Shown here piece by piece: positions 54,623 through 63,376 of a stretch of DNA of 64,000 nucleotides. Source of the stretch: Clostridium sp. AWRP (GTDB taxonomy: Bacteria > Bacillota > Clostridia > Clostridiales > Clostridiaceae); contig NZ_CP029758.2 of the NCBI RefSeq assembly GCF_004006395.2, forward strand, positions 2,170,001 through 2,234,000. Reading direction: 5' to 3'. Each line of letters begins with the position of its first letter. The first letter of the stretch is position 1. The position numbers were made by a program, and so were the translations under genes. The notes under the pieces were generated by a model. That model had not been told where the DNA came from. It saw nothing but the letters and a program-made list of their open reading frames with translations, and did no database searches.

Positions 54623-55069
54623 TTGGATAACAATATATTAAACCTTGAACAGGCTATTGATTTTTTAGGAGTAAGTGAAAAAACTTTAATCAAATTATTG
54701 CGTGAAGAACATGTTCCTGCAAGAAAAATTGGGCGTGAATGGCGCTTCAATAAACAGGCACTGATAGATTGGATTGCGTCTGGAGATTCTATAGATTATA
54801 TCAATCAAAGTGAACGATACATTGTTTCAGAGGATATTTCGGGTGAATCTACTGTGCTATTTGACAAAATTGATGAAACTCTGAAAACAGTGAAGGAGCA
54901 CGGCTATAACATAAAATCAATTCTGAAACAACTCGACGAAGATATAGAAATCCCTGATAATTCCACGCTGCGTATCAGTTATAAACAGCAGAGAGAAGTT
55001 GAAAAATTGGAATTTAAAGTGTTCTGGGATTTGCGGGAGAATTCTAAGTTTGAATCAAATAAAAAATAA
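54623..55069 (+). CDS. Helix-turn-helix protein, excisionase/MerR-like
   Basis: A 148-residue protein from TTG 54623 after GAGGTG. Residues 5-52 are an excisionase-family winged helix (NLEQAIDFLGVSEKTLIKLL, REEHVPARKIGREWRFNKQA). The rest is helical and acidic with no known domain. Its codons are visibly richer in G and C than those of neighbouring genes (CGTGAATGGCGC, CTGCGTATC), suggesting transfer. No integrase or transposase is nearby. It is one of three genes between inverted copies 3 and 4 of the structured element. Confidence 0.75.
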   Translation: MDNNILNLEQAIDFLGVSEKTLIKLLREEHVPARKIGREWRFNKQALIDWIASGDSIDYINQSERYIVSEDISGESTVLFDKIDETLKTVKEHGYNIKSILKQLDEDIEIPDNSTLRISYKQQREVEKLEFKVFWDLRENSKFESNKK

Positions 55070-55118
55070 TCTATATATCAAAAATTATGAATGTTAATTA
55101 TTTTGTATATAACTCAAC

Positions 55119-55136
55119 AGAAGCCATCAGACAAAT
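55119..55136 (+). repeat. Solitary 3' fragment of the structured element
   Basis: AGAAGCCATCAGACAAATAG matches the last bases of the four-copy element (GTAGCCATCAGATAAATT in copy 2) without its core, directly before the EamA gene. Confidence 0.35.
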
Positions 55137-55154
55137 AGAAAGAAGGAAATTTTA

Positions 55155-56018
55155 ATGTGGGTATTATTTGCATTTGGTTCAGCATTTTTTGCTGGCATTA
55201 CAGCTATTTTAGCTAAGATAGGAATAAAACAAACAGATTCTAATCTGGCAACTGCAATCAGGACTATTGTTATATTAATTTTTTCATGGCTTATAGTTCT
55301 TGTTGTTGGTTCCCAAAATATGATTTATCAAATAAGTGGACAAAGCTTACTTTTTTTGATATTGTCAGGACTGGCAACAGGGGCTTCATGGCTTTGTTAT
55401 TTTAAAGCTCTTCAGCTTGGGGATGTAAACAAAGTAACACCAATTGATAAATCAAGTACAGTATTGACTATTATTTTAGCTTTTATCCTATTAGGGGAAA
55501 AAATTACCTGGATAAAATTCATTGGGATGTGTGCTATAGGAATAGGCACATACATGATGATAACTAAGAAGAAAGTAAGAAACAAAGAAATTATGGATAG
55601 CAGATGGCTATTTTATGCTGCGTTGTCAGCGGTGTTTGCAAGTTTGACTTCAATTCTTGGAAAAGTGGGAATCAGTGGAGTTGAATCAAACTTAGGAACT
55701 GCAATCAGAACCGTTGTTGTATTAATTATGGCGTGGGTAGTAGTTTTTGTTTCGAAAAAGCAAAATGAAATTAAAAATATTGATAAAAGAAGCTGCCTAT
55801 TTATTTGTCTTTCAGGAATTACAACAGGATCTTCGTGGCTTTGCTACTATAGAGCTTTACAAAAAGGTCTTGCAAGTGTAGTTGTACCTATAGATAAATT
55901 GAGTATTGTTATTTCAATTGTATTTTCATATTTCATTTTAAAAGAAAAACTTACGAAAAAATCATTTTGGGGATTAATAATAATTGTAATAGGTACTTTA
56001 GTACTTTTGATAAAATAG
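55155..56018 (+). CDS. EamA-family (drug/metabolite) transporter
   Basis: A 287-residue inner-membrane protein with ten predicted helices in two EamA repeats; the repeats share ITAILAKIGIKQTDSNLATA and LTSILGKVGISGVESNLGTA, and SWLCYFKALQLGDVNKVTPID against SWLCYYRALQKGLASVVVPID. Such transporters export amino acids or other small metabolites. The start follows AGAAGGAAA. Confidence 0.92.
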   Translation: MWVLFAFGSAFFAGITAILAKIGIKQTDSNLATAIRTIVILIFSWLIVLVVGSQNMIYQISGQSLLFLILSGLATGASWLCYFKALQLGDVNKVTPIDKSSTVLTIILAFILLGEKITWIKFIGMCAIGIGTYMMITKKKVRNKEIMDSRWLFYAALSAVFASLTSILGKVGISGVESNLGTAIRTVVVLIMAWVVVFVSKKQNEIKNIDKRSCLFICLSGITTGSSWLCYYRALQKGLASVVVPIDKLSIVISIVFSYFILKEKLTKKSFWGLIIIVIGTLVLLIK

Positions 56019-56145
56019 TTTTCGTCTGTCAAGATATATTTACATATCCCTTTGATACAATAATTAAGATTTGTAGTATAATTATGTATTAGAAATGCGT
56101 AGGGTATAAATTTTGATAAAAATACTTATGGAAAAAGGTGATTAC

Positions 56146-57042
56146 ATGCTTAAGATAGGTTCACATGTTTCAATGAATGGAAAGGATATGCTTTTAGGTT
56201 CTGTAAAAGAAGCTCTTTCTTATGGTGCAAATACTTTTATGTTTTATACAGGAGCACCTCAAAATACTTCTAGAAAACCCTTAGAAAAGCTTAGAATTGA
56301 CGAAGCAATAGAAAAAATGAATGAAAACGGTATTGATGAAATAGTAGTTCATGCTCCTTATATTATAAATATAGGAAATAGTATAAAGCCTGCTACTTTT
56401 GAACTTGGAGTGAATTTCTTAAGACAAGAAATAGAAAGAGCTTCTGCTATAAAAAAAGTGAAACAGCTTGTGCTGCATCCTGGTGCGCATGTAGGGGCAG
56501 GCACGGAAGTTGGAATAGCACAGATTGTAAAAGGATTAAATGAAGTTATAACTGGAGATCAGACTGTACAGATAGCGCTTGAAACCATGGCAGGAAAAGG
56601 ATCAGAATGTGGAAGAAATTTTGAGGAAATTGCAAAAATAATAGATGGAGTAAAATATAACGAAAAAATTACAGTTTGTTTTGACACCTGCCATATTAAC
56701 GATGCCGGATATAACGTAGCAGAAGATTTTGACGGGGTATTGAATGAGTTTGATCATATAGTAGGTATAGATAGATTAAAAGTAATTCACTTAAATGACA
56801 GTAAAAATCCTAAAGGAAGTAGAAAAGACAGGCATGAAATGATTGGATTCGGCAGCATTGGATTTGATGCACTTTCTTATGTGGCAAATCATGAAAATTT
56901 AAAAGATGTTCCTAAAATTTTAGAAACACCTTATCTAGCAAATACTGAAGGGGTAAAAAGACCTCCTTATAAGTATGAGATTGCTATGCTTAAAGCTAAA
57001 AGGTTTAATGAAAATATTAAACAAGATATATTTGCAAATTAA
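56146..57042 (+). CDS. nfo: Endonuclease IV (AP endonuclease)
   Basis: A 298-residue base-excision repair enzyme that cuts DNA at abasic sites. Zinc-site residues lie in VHAPYIINIG, LVLHPGAHVGAG, ALETMAGKGSECG, CFDTCHINDAGY, VIHLNDSKNPKGSRKDRHEMIG and ILETPY, the full family set. ATG 56146 follows AAAGGTG and gives the normal family length; 11 extra upstream residues are not supported. Confidence 0.95.
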   Translation: MLKIGSHVSMNGKDMLLGSVKEALSYGANTFMFYTGAPQNTSRKPLEKLRIDEAIEKMNENGIDEIVVHAPYIINIGNSIKPATFELGVNFLRQEIERASAIKKVKQLVLHPGAHVGAGTEVGIAQIVKGLNEVITGDQTVQIALETMAGKGSECGRNFEEIAKIIDGVKYNEKITVCFDTCHINDAGYNVAEDFDGVLNEFDHIVGIDRLKVIHLNDSKNPKGSRKDRHEMIGFGSIGFDALSYVANHENLKDVPKILETPYLANTEGVKRPPYKYEIAMLKAKRFNENIKQDIFAN

Positions 57043-57062
57043 TTAATACAATTTTCCCCTAA

Positions 57063-57299
57063 ATAAACAGAGTTCTTGGCATCAGATGGAGTTTTGACTC
57101 CACCTGATGCTTATTAACAGGATTCTTAGTGCTTTAGCACTTAGAAGGCGTTATCCTTTAGGAAAAATCGTTATCCAGGGACGTAGCTGTTCTTTACTTC
57201 CACTTGGAAAAAAGCAGATGTCCCAAATTCTTTGATTTGGTGACAGTCGCTTTCACAGAGTGCGTGGAAGTATTAGAATAGGTAGTCATCGGATAAATT
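57063..57299 (+). repeat. Structured non-coding element, copy 4
   Basis: It matches copy 3 except at a few sites, inverted. Left arm CTGTTCT (57187-57193) and ACTTCCAC (57196-57203) pair with GTGGAAGT (57264-57271) and AGAATAG (57275-57281). Several differences from copy 3 are compensatory base-pair changes. It fills most of the 379-base gap between nfo and the penicillin-binding protein gene. Confidence 0.75.
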
Positions 57300-57421
57300 A
57301 TCACAGATATGAAAAATATATACATATTATATGTTATAATTTATATATTACAATAATTTTATTATTTACCATCTTATATCATCTTTAGTATAAGCTAAAA
57401 TGAATTTAGGGGAGATATTTT

Positions 57422-60067
57422 ATGAATGAAAAAAAGAGATTTAGTATTACAAGATATACTATTCTTATAGCAATTATGATAATTATTTTTTTAATAATAA
57501 TTGTAAGGCTTTTTTTTCTTCAAGTAGTGCAAGGCGCTGAATACAAGGAAAAGGCAAGCAATAAATCTATAAAAGAAATTTCAGACATAGCTCCAAGAGG
57601 GAAAATCTTGGATTCTAAGGGCAATATTTTAGCTGCCAGCACCCAGGGATACATGTTGATATATAATCAGACTAATAATAAGGATAAAGTTTTTTTCAGT
57701 ACTATGAATAAGGTATTTAAAATATTGGATGATAGTGGTGAGAGTCAGCGGGATGATTTTGAACTAAAAGTGAATCCTTATAGATTTGAATTTAGAAGTG
57801 ATGATGAGGATACAAGAAAAAATCTTGAAATTAAGTTTAAAAGAGATCGGGGATTAAATGAGGACTTAGAAAAAAATATCAGGAAAAAAAGCAAGAATAT
57901 ATCTGATGATGAACTTAAAGTACAGGTTAATAAAGAACTTTTGAATATGTCTCCAGAGGATACCTTCAAAAAGCTTATGAAACGATATGGTATAAGTAGT
58001 ACTTATCCTCTTGAACAACAGAGAAGACTCATGATTATAAAAGACACCTTAAAAATGAATAGCTTTTTAGGATATAAACCTGTTATTGTGGCCAGCAATA
58101 TAAAAAAGGAAACTGCCTTTAAATTTTTGCAAATATTAAATGAACTCCCAGGAATGGATGTAACTACAGAACCTATAAGATCTTATCCAAATGGAGATTT
58201 AGGATCCAACTTTTTAGGGTACATATCAAAAATATCTTCTAGTTATGAAAAATATACAGAAAAAGGATATGATGTAAATAGTGATTACGTAGGGCAAGCG
58301 GGAATTGAAGGAGCTCTTGAGGACAGACTAAAAGGATCAAAAGGTGGAAAGATAGTAAAGTTGAATAAAAATGGGAAAATAACTGAAGAACTTGGGGAAA
58401 AGGAATCGTGTCCTGGACAGACAGTACAGCTTACTATAGATACAAATGTACAAAAAGCTGCAGAAAATTCCCTTGAAAGTACTCTGGCAGATCTTAGGCG
58501 TAATCCTTATGAGCAGCCAGGATCAAATACTTCAAATGCTACAAGAGGAGCAGCTGTAGCAGTAAATGTCAATACGGGAGCAATAATAGCAATGGCTCAA
58601 GTACCAAGATATGATCCAAATTTGTTTACGGTACCAGGAAATTTGAGTTCGGAAATGTACAATAAATATTTCAACCCTAATCTAGAACAATTTGGAAGAA
58701 ATTATATTGAAACACGAGGAATTACATCTAATTATCCAGGAGAAAGTGAGGATGAAGTGTTAAATGAACTTTTCCCAATTGATAAAAGCATAAAGAACAA
58801 TACTACTATGAGAAAGGATGTATATGACATATACCCAAAACCTTTTTATAATTATGCCACTCAATCTCTTATTCCTCCAGGTTCTACTTTTAAACCCATA
58901 ACTGCTATTGCAGGTCTTGAAACTGGAGTTATAACTCCAGATTTTACTGTAGATGATCAAGGTAAATTTGATCAGGGAGGAAAAATAGTAGTGTTTAAGT
59001 CGGATGGCCCTCAAGGAGTTGTAAATCTTATAAGTGCCATAGAGAAATCCAGTAACCCCTATTTCATGACAGTGGCAGAAAAGCTTAGAAATGCGCTTGG
59101 AGATAATATTCTGGCAAAATATGCATGGAAATTTGGACTGGGTATAGATCCAAACAGTAATGTTAAAGCTGCTACGGGAATAGAGATATCAGAAAAGTTT
59201 GGGCAAGTATATAATACTGTGTCGAATAAAAATGCTTATGCTAGCACTTATCTTTGGAAAACTATGTCTGTACTTAAAAATGGGCAAGATGACTACGGAC
59301 ACAAGATTGTTACAGTAGATTTATATGATAACGATAATGATTCAAAAGAAACAACACAAATTAAAAATAATATTAAAAATCTTATAAAAGATTGTATAAA
59401 AAATGGAACTAGTTCTTTTGACAAATCAAAATATAAGGAATTATTTTCAGAACTTACATCAAAGGATGCTAATAATAAAAAGGATATTAGTGACAGCCAA
59501 ATGAATAGTTTAATTAGTGCAATATATAGTATTACTATTTCAGATGCCAATGCACAACTAAAAGTACCTGCAAACATAGAAAATGCTGCTATAGGTCAAG
59601 GATTAAATCAATTTACGCCTCTTCAAATAGTGAATTATGTTGCAACTCTTGCAAATGGAGGTACTAGATATAAACTCCACTTGGTAGATCAATACCTAGA
59701 TACAGATGGAAAAGTAATTAAAAAAATCAAGCCAGAGGTTATAAAAAAAACTGGTGTCAGTGCTGCAAATTTGGAATCTGTCAAAGAAGGAATGAATGCC
59801 GTTAATGAAAATGGTACAGCATCTAGTGTATTTAATGGATTCCCAATAAGTGCAGCAGGTAAAACAGGTACTGCTCAAAGTCTTGGTAATCAAGAACAAG
59901 TTGGAAGAACCGACTATGCAGAGTATGTAGGATTTGCTCCTAGTGATAAACCAAAGATAGCAGTATGTGTGGTTTTATTTGATGGTGGTCACGGAGGAGT
60001 TGGTGCAGCTTCTGTAGCCAAAGACATTTATTCTTCATACTTTAACATAAATAGTAAAATTAAATAA
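57422..60067 (+). CDS. Class B penicillin-binding protein (PBP2-type transpeptidase)
   Basis: An 881-residue cell-wall transpeptidase. An N-terminal membrane helix (about 12-32) precedes the dimerisation/pedestal domain (IAPRGKILDSKGNILAAS), and the transpeptidase domain carries SxxK in PPGSTFKPIT, SxN in EKSSNPYFM and KTG in AGKTGTAQS. Length exceeds the usual 600-720 residues because of Asp/Lys-rich insertions around 120-190 and 640-710. It cross-links peptidoglycan, probably in elongation or sporulation. The start follows TTAGGGGAG. Confidence 0.94.
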   Translation: MNEKKRFSITRYTILIAIMIIIFLIIIVRLFFLQVVQGAEYKEKASNKSIKEISDIAPRGKILDSKGNILAASTQGYMLIYNQTNNKDKVFFSTMNKVFKILDDSGESQRDDFELKVNPYRFEFRSDDEDTRKNLEIKFKRDRGLNEDLEKNIRKKSKNISDDELKVQVNKELLNMSPEDTFKKLMKRYGISSTYPLEQQRRLMIIKDTLKMNSFLGYKPVIVASNIKKETAFKFLQILNELPGMDVTTEPIRSYPNGDLGSNFLGYISKISSSYEKYTEKGYDVNSDYVGQAGIEGALEDRLKGSKGGKIVKLNKNGKITEELGEKESCPGQTVQLTIDTNVQKAAENSLESTLADLRRNPYEQPGSNTSNATRGAAVAVNVNTGAIIAMAQVPRYDPNLFTVPGNLSSEMYNKYFNPNLEQFGRNYIETRGITSNYPGESEDEVLNELFPIDKSIKNNTTMRKDVYDIYPKPFYNYATQSLIPPGSTFKPITAIAGLETGVITPDFTVDDQGKFDQGGKIVVFKSDGPQGVVNLISAIEKSSNPYFMTVAEKLRNALGDNILAKYAWKFGLGIDPNSNVKAATGIEISEKFGQVYNTVSNKNAYASTYLWKTMSVLKNGQDDYGHKIVTVDLYDNDNDSKETTQIKNNIKNLIKDCIKNGTSSFDKSKYKELFSELTSKDANNKKDISDSQMNSLISAIYSITISDANAQLKVPANIENAAIGQGLNQFTPLQIVNYVATLANGGTRYKLHLVDQYLDTDGKVIKKIKPEVIKKTGVSAANLESVKEGMNAVNENGTASSVFNGFPISAAGKTGTAQSLGNQEQVGRTDYAEYVGFAPSDKPKIAVCVVLFDGGHGGVGAASVAKDIYSSYFNINSKIK

Positions 60068-60261
60068 ATATTCATTGCTGCAGTACTATATTCTACTGTT
60101 TGAATAGTGTACTTAAATGCTCCTCTAGGTTTAACAAAAATTTGTGGTTATTATATCTCAGATAAGGAAAGTATATTAGTTATTAGAAGCTATTGAATCA
60201 GAAGAAATTGATGGTAATGAGCAGGTTTTTGAGGAACAGTTAAGAGGAGATGTAGTGTAAA

Positions 60262-61608
60262 TTGAGAGATGATTATAGGAATCTATTTAAATCCATAATA
60301 AAGTCATATTATAGCGGAAATTTTGAAGAAGAAGTGATGTCGTTTTTATTAGAGTCTAAAATAGATAAACAAGAATTGTGTAAGATTATATCTACATTGT
60401 GCGGCACTAATGTAGATTACAGTTCTAACTTTATAGAAAATTTGAAAAAAGCAATAAAGTCTTATAAACAAGATGGTAAAGTAATCAATAAAGTTAAAGA
60501 CTGTTCCATGGAATGTATGGATGAAAAAGGTGAGATATTATGTCAAAAAACATGCCCTTTTGATGCAATTTCTATAGACAATAACAAAAATTGTGCTTAC
60601 ATAGATAAAGAAAAGTGTACTGATTGTGGTTTTTGTGTAGATGTTTGTCCTACTGGGGGAATAATGGATAAAGTTCAGTTCATTCCTCTTTTCGATATTT
60701 TAAAAAGCAAATCTCCAGTTGTGGCTATAGTGGCTCCTGCCATAATAGGACAGTTTGGGGAGGATGTTACTATGGATCAACTTAGGACTGCTTTTAAAAA
60801 ACTGGGATTTACTGATATGATTGAAGTGGCATTTTTTGCAGATATGCTTACTTTAAAGGAATCTATTGAATTTGACAATCATGTAAAAAATGAAAAAGAT
60901 TTTATGATAACTTCCTGCTGCTGTCCTATGTGGGTGGCTATGGTAAAAAAGGTATACAGTAATTTGGTTAAACACGTATCTCCTTCTGTATCTCCAATGG
61001 TTGCAGGAGGAAGAGTACTTAAAAAGTTAAGTCCTTACTGCAAGGTAGTGTTTATAGGTCCATGTATTGCTAAAAAATCTGAAGCAAAGGAAGGAGACAT
61101 AAAAGGAGCAATAGATTTTGTACTTACTTTTGAAGAATTAAGAGATATATTTGATGCTTTTCATATAGTTCCATCTAAACTTGAAGGAGATTTTTCCTCT
61201 AAATATTCTTCTAGAGGGGGAAGATTATATGCCCGTACAGGTGGAGTTTCTATTGCAGTAAGCGAAGCTGTGGAAAGAATTTTTCCTGAAAAGCATAAAC
61301 TATTTAGTGCAATTCAGGCAAATGGCATTAGAGAATGTAAAGAAATGCTTACCAAGGTGCAAAATGGAGAGATAAAAGCTAATTTTATTGAAGGAATGGG
61401 CTGCATTGGTGGATGTGTAGGTGGTCCCAAAGCAATTGTACTTAAGGATGAAGGTAGGGATCGAGTAAATAAATTTGCACAAGATTCTGAAATAAAAGTT
61501 GCTGTAGATAGTGAATGTATGCATGGAGTATTACATGCTTTGAATATACATTCTATAGATGATTTTAAGGATGAGAAAAAAATAGAATTATTGGAACGAA
61601 AATTTTAA
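60262..61608 (+). CDS. [FeFe]-hydrogenase-like protein, sensory or group D type
   Basis: A 448-residue protein. An N-terminal helical part (1-75) is followed by a two-cluster ferredoxin domain (about 80-135; CQKTCPFDAIS, CTDCGFCVDVCPTGG) and an H-cluster domain. The three H-cluster motifs exist in altered form: TSCCCPMW for TSCCPxW, GPCIAKKSE for MPCxxKKxE, and GMGCIGGCVGG for MACPGGCxxGGG. All four ligand cysteines remain. Such variants occur in group C/D hydrogenases of unknown role. Start is TTG 60262 after AGAGGAGA. No partner subunit genes are adjacent, so catalysis is uncertain. Confidence 0.82.
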   Translation: MRDDYRNLFKSIIKSYYSGNFEEEVMSFLLESKIDKQELCKIISTLCGTNVDYSSNFIENLKKAIKSYKQDGKVINKVKDCSMECMDEKGEILCQKTCPFDAISIDNNKNCAYIDKEKCTDCGFCVDVCPTGGIMDKVQFIPLFDILKSKSPVVAIVAPAIIGQFGEDVTMDQLRTAFKKLGFTDMIEVAFFADMLTLKESIEFDNHVKNEKDFMITSCCCPMWVAMVKKVYSNLVKHVSPSVSPMVAGGRVLKKLSPYCKVVFIGPCIAKKSEAKEGDIKGAIDFVLTFEELRDIFDAFHIVPSKLEGDFSSKYSSRGGRLYARTGGVSIAVSEAVERIFPEKHKLFSAIQANGIRECKEMLTKVQNGEIKANFIEGMGCIGGCVGGPKAIVLKDEGRDRVNKFAQDSEIKVAVDSECMHGVLHALNIHSIDDFKDEKKIELLERKF

Positions 61609-61619
61609 TTTTATAGAGA

Positions 61620-61715
61620 GTTTCTAAACCAAAAATAAACTTATGCTCCGAATATTTTACAACCACAAGTACAGTTAAATATTTCTATGCATAAGCTTAT
61701 TTTTTAGTTAGAAAC
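61620..61715. terminator. Long bidirectional terminator
   Basis: Outer arms GTTTCTAA/TTAGAAAC and inner arms AAAATAAACTTATGC/GCATAAGCTTATTTT form a long interrupted stem with flanking T-runs between converging genes. Confidence 0.75.
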
Positions 61716-61762
61716 TTCATAAAATTTTTTAATTTGAAATTATATGAAACAAATAAGTTGGT

Positions 61763-63130
61763 TTATTTGCTTCTTAATAAATTATCTATACTATTAAAGT
61801 TATATCCCTTTTTATTAAGTACTTCTACTATCTGGTGCAGTGGTGAATTGGTTGAATAAGTGTAAGTTGGGTATCCATTTTTCTCTGTTGAAAGATTTAT
61901 ATAATCAAACTCAATGTAGGGGTGGTAGAATAAACTTGCAACCGTATTGTCATTTAGTTCCCTTATTTTATTCAACATATTTCTACAATAATTTTTACCA
62001 TCTACATATCCTAATGGAGTTGGAATGTAAACAGCTTTTCTGTGACTGTTTTCAAACTTTACAATATGTTTGGATTCTGTAAAACCTCCATTTATTGAAT
62101 AAGGTTCATACATATAATTGAAGGATTTTTCCACTACTTTCATTTGTTCGGGTAGTATGGCATAATGGGGTGCTTCGAAAAAATCACAATTTATATCCAA
62201 TGCCTTTGCTGTCTGTATAGCCTTATTAATTCTATCCTTAGCATATTCAGCACTTGCTGGAATGTTATCTTTTTTACTTCGGTGAAATTCTATTGCGTCA
62301 ATGCTTTTTGCATTTCCATATTGATGGGTGTATCCATGAAGTCCTAAAATACCATTTTTATTTATCATGTAGTCTAATGTGAATACAAAATCAGCATTAA
62401 ACATATTATTTTTTCCCAATAAATTGTTGTCTATATTCATGGAAGGGTCAATATATCTTGGAACCCAGGCAACGTAAAATATTGTTCCTTTACCATATAA
62501 ATAATCAGTTACTATCCTCAATTTCTCTAAGGTTTCATGGGAATTGTAAAGCCCTCCGGCAGAAATGTCCTCTAATCTCAGTAAAGCTGCTTTTTTCTTT
62601 ATAGGGGTTGTACTTAATGTAACTATATCCTTATTTTTATAAAAGCATATTTCTGAACTTTTTTCATTCCAATAAGTTTTTAAATTAAACATATTTGTAA
62701 AATCAAATAGGGATATATATAAAATATTTTGTTTTAAAAACGTTTTGTGCCTTAACTTATATGTTGTTCCATTTATTTTATAAGTAGTTCCTTTAGTATC
62801 GATAAGAGAGCGTGTTGAGAGAAAATTTAATTCAGCTTTTCTATGTTTTACTGAAAATTTTCCATCTAAATTGGATACTATTTCATTTACAGGTATATAA
62901 TATATGTTGTTTTTTACACCTATAGGTAAGTCAATCTTAATCTTTTTATTTTCATAAATTAAGTTTATAGGTGTTTTTTTTAAGTTGAAGATGTCTAGTG
63001 AAAAATTTTTATAGCTGGAGCTGCCTTTTACATTAATTATACTGTCTTTAAAAATTATCGTACCCAATAATGTAAAAACAGTAAGTGCAATTATAATTTT
63101 TAATATAGTAAATTTGCGATTCCTAATAAT
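61763..63130 (-). CDS. Exported DUF2334/polysaccharide-deacetylase-like protein
   Basis: An exported protein whose N-terminal half resembles copper-amine-oxidase-type beta domains (KKIKIDLPIGVKNNIYYIPV, YWNEKSSEICFY) and whose C-terminal half (about 160-430 of the shorter reading) is a deacetylase-like barrel: ALLRLEDISAG, GLHGYTHQYGN with the metal-type His pair, FFEAPHY and SLFYHPYIEF. Standard starts give only TTG 63067, which cuts away a clear in-frame signal anchor (KFTILKIIIALTVFTLLG). No ATG, GTG or TTG opens that stretch; an ATT at 63130 or 63127 after GAAAGAAGTG is proposed. A sequence error is the alternative. Confidence 0.7.
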   Translation of the reverse strand: MIRNRKFTILKIIIALTVFTLLGTIIFKDSIINVKGSSSYKNFSLDIFNLKKTPINLIYENKKIKIDLPIGVKNNIYYIPVNEIVSNLDGKFSVKHRKAELNFLSTRSLIDTKGTTYKINGTTYKLRHKTFLKQNILYISLFDFTNMFNLKTYWNEKSSEICFYKNKDIVTLSTTPIKKKAALLRLEDISAGGLYNSHETLEKLRIVTDYLYGKGTIFYVAWVPRYIDPSMNIDNNLLGKNNMFNADFVFTLDYMINKNGILGLHGYTHQYGNAKSIDAIEFHRSKKDNIPASAEYAKDRINKAIQTAKALDINCDFFEAPHYAILPEQMKVVEKSFNYMYEPYSINGGFTESKHIVKFENSHRKAVYIPTPLGYVDGKNYCRNMLNKIRELNDNTVASLFYHPYIEFDYINLSTEKNGYPTYTYSTNSPLHQIVEVLNKKGYNFNSIDNLLRSK

Positions 63131-63215
63131 ATCACTTCTTTCAAAAATTATACTTTAATACTATTTATTATACTACTTTTATAGAAATATATGTATTTGG
63201 TTAAATTTAACGGAG

Positions 63216-63344
63216 ATGGTTAAAAACATATAAGGATTAAATACGTCCCTATTGAGGTAGGTGAAATAATTTTATGTTATAATATAGTAAAATTTAGAGT
63301 CCATAGTAAATGGTTAAAAACGCATAAGTAGCTAATTACTTATG
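63216..63344 (+). promoter_or_regulatory. Direct repeat and hairpin upstream of sbcD
   Basis: ATGGTTAAAAACATATAAG (63216-63234) recurs as ATGGTTAAAAACGCATAAG (63310-63328). The second copy runs into a hairpin CATAAGTA/TACTTATG followed by a T-rich stretch just before the sbcD ribosome site, possibly an attenuator. A TATAAT lies near 63275. Confidence 0.35.
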
Positions 63345-63376
63345 ATGTTTTTGGTGAAAGGTTTGGAGGAGAATTA

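Noticed and set aside
60177..60260. A 27-codon open stretch (LLEAIESEEIDGNEQ...) before the hydrogenase-like gene
   Set aside because: It has no start codon or recognised homology; possibly chance or a scrap too short to assign.
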